From contig JAITAP010000070.1 of assembly GCA_031284065.1 (NCBI GenBank), forward strand, positions 1 through 14,049: DNA of 14,049 nt. Direction: 5' to 3'. Each line of letters starts with the position of its first letter. Position 1 is the stretch's first letter. This stretch comes from Prevotellaceae bacterium (GTDB taxonomy: Bacteria > Bacteroidota > Bacteroidia > Bacteroidales > UBA932). The position numbers and the translations under genes are program-made. Below, piece after piece: positions 13,591 to 14,049 of this stretch. The notes below the pieces were generated by a model that was given only the letters and a program-made list of their open reading frames with translations, was not told the DNA's origin and made no database searches.

Positions 13591-14049
13591 TAGAAATACT
13601 TTTATACCCCTTTCAGAAGCATGGACAAAGGAAGAATATGTCGCAAAACGAAAACAGAAAATCCATATTGATGAAAACGGCAGGGAATATATTTTTGATA
13701 AAAGAGGAAATGCGGGGCAACGCCGTTATTTGGATGTCGCATTAGCAGATGGGCAGCCCATCACAGATGTTTGGGCAATCGGAGTCCTTACTTCTTCTTC
13801 CAAAGAGCGTATCGGTTATCCCACCCAGAAACCCGAAGCCCTTTTGGAACGGATTATCAAATGCGCCAGCAACGAAGGCGATGTCGTTCTTGACCCGTTT
13901 ATGGGAGGCGGCACGACCATTGCCGTTGCGGACAGGCTTGGCCGGCAGTGGATAGGGATTGACCAGTCGGCAATGGCGGTAAAAGTTACCGAATTGCGCT
14001 TGCAGAAACAGGCGGACCTGTTCAGTTCCCCCTATACGGTGCAGCTTCA
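13550..14049 (+). CDS. DNA methyltransferase, C-terminal fragment, partial at window end
   Basis: This frame (+1 relative to the N-terminal fragment) is open from at least 13505 to the window end, with in-frame ATGs at 13505 and 13550. Genuine homology begins only at SKSDRNTFIPLSEAW (from about 13580). It contains KERIGYPTQKPEALLERII and the SAM-binding motif LDPFMGGGTTIAVADRLG (from 13889), then WIGIDQS. It overlaps the N-terminal fragment by about 40 nt if begun at 13550. It continues past 14049 with ADLFSSPYTVQL, so further domains may follow. Confidence 0.65.
   Translation, partial: MIQFFYIQNHSKSDRNTFIPLSEAWTKEEYVAKRKQKIHIDENGREYIFDKRGNAGQRRYLDVALADGQPITDVWAIGVLTSSSKERIGYPTQKPEALLERIIKCASNEGDVVLDPFMGGGTTIAVADRLGRQWIGIDQSAMAVKVTELRLQKQADLFSSPYTVQL
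13568..13587 (+). repeat. Perfect 10-bp tandem duplication that frameshifts the methyltransferase
   Basis: ATTCAAAATC occurs twice back to back (13568-13577 and 13578-13587). With one copy the frame reads LYSKSDRNTF through the junction; with two copies the first frame hits TGA at 13588-13590. Ten is not a multiple of three, so each gain or loss of a unit switches the frame. Confidence 0.92.

Larger units (their letters stand above)
13156..14049 (+). pseudogene. Frameshifted beta-class DNA methyltransferase, 3' end beyond window
   Basis: The two halves lie in different frames. Removing one copy of the duplicated 10-mer at 13568-13587 joins them into FLYSKSDRNTFIPL and gives about 294 aa to the window end. 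The order DPPF (residue 29) first and the SAM motif DPFMGGGTT (about residue 243 in the repaired protein) last defines the beta class. Between them, SSKERIGYPTQKPEALLERII is the usual segment ahead of motif I. The region 13480-13760 is visibly more AT-rich than the neighbouring genes, suggesting acquired DNA or a divergent recognition segment. It is either disrupted or phase-variable. A sequencing or assembly error is less likely, because the change is an exact 10-bp copy and not a homopolymer miscall. Confidence 0.8.

Noticed and set aside
13560..13600. Programmed ribosomal frameshift in the methyltransferase
   Set aside because: There is no slippery heptamer with a downstream structure at the junction. 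The 10-bp exact duplication explains the shift fully.

Overview
The window looks like a chromosomal segment of a Bacteroidota bacterium, most likely a T9SS-positive member of Bacteroidales. The evidence is a C-terminal Por-type (T9SS type A) sorting tail on a secreted glycosidase, a lipoprotein signal of the SCGGD type, a TAnnTTTG -7 box, mostly weak Shine-Dalgarno sequences, and a gene set (PgpH-type 7TM-HD protein, DUF3467, EtfB) with close relatives in that phylum. Coding DNA is moderately GC-rich. All credible genes lie on the + strand.

Layout. 1-440: no gene. It holds a tandem array of four 70-bp units, each with two hairpins, followed by a cluster of unrelated small palindromes. 550-2622: a complete membrane HD-domain phosphodiesterase of the PgpH (c-di-AMP) type, with a good -7 box upstream. 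2623-3076: intergenic, with a strong hairpin, a C/T-rich degenerate repeat tract and then AT-rich DNA. 3077-4705: a surface lipoprotein with two duplicated beta domains, a Big_2-like domain and a discoidin-like C-terminus. 4706-4903: two low-complexity tracts. 4904-8932: a very large multidomain GH85 endo-beta-N-acetylglucosaminidase with a signal peptide and T9SS tail. 8933-9594: hairpins and one small unrecognised ORF. 9595-10569: ferrochelatase. 10659-12061: DUF3467 protein and CapA-type metallophosphoesterase, closely linked. 12115-12993: electron-transfer flavoprotein beta subunit without an adjacent alpha subunit. 13156-window end: a beta-class DNA methyltransferase broken by a frameshift and running off the window.

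How the genes work together. The lipoprotein and the GH85 enzyme probably form a small surface module that binds and cleaves N-glycans on glycoproteins, with the enzyme exported through T9SS. No SusC/SusD pair is present, so this is not a classical polysaccharide utilisation locus. PgpH, HemH, DUF3467-CapA and EtfB are housekeeping or envelope genes with no obvious shared pathway.

The most notable finding is in the methyltransferase. An exact 10-bp tandem duplication (ATTCAAAATC twice, 13568-13587) causes the frameshift. Deleting one copy restores an uninterrupted reading frame with the expected motifs. It is therefore either a recently inactivated gene or a candidate ON/OFF (phase-variable) methyltransferase.
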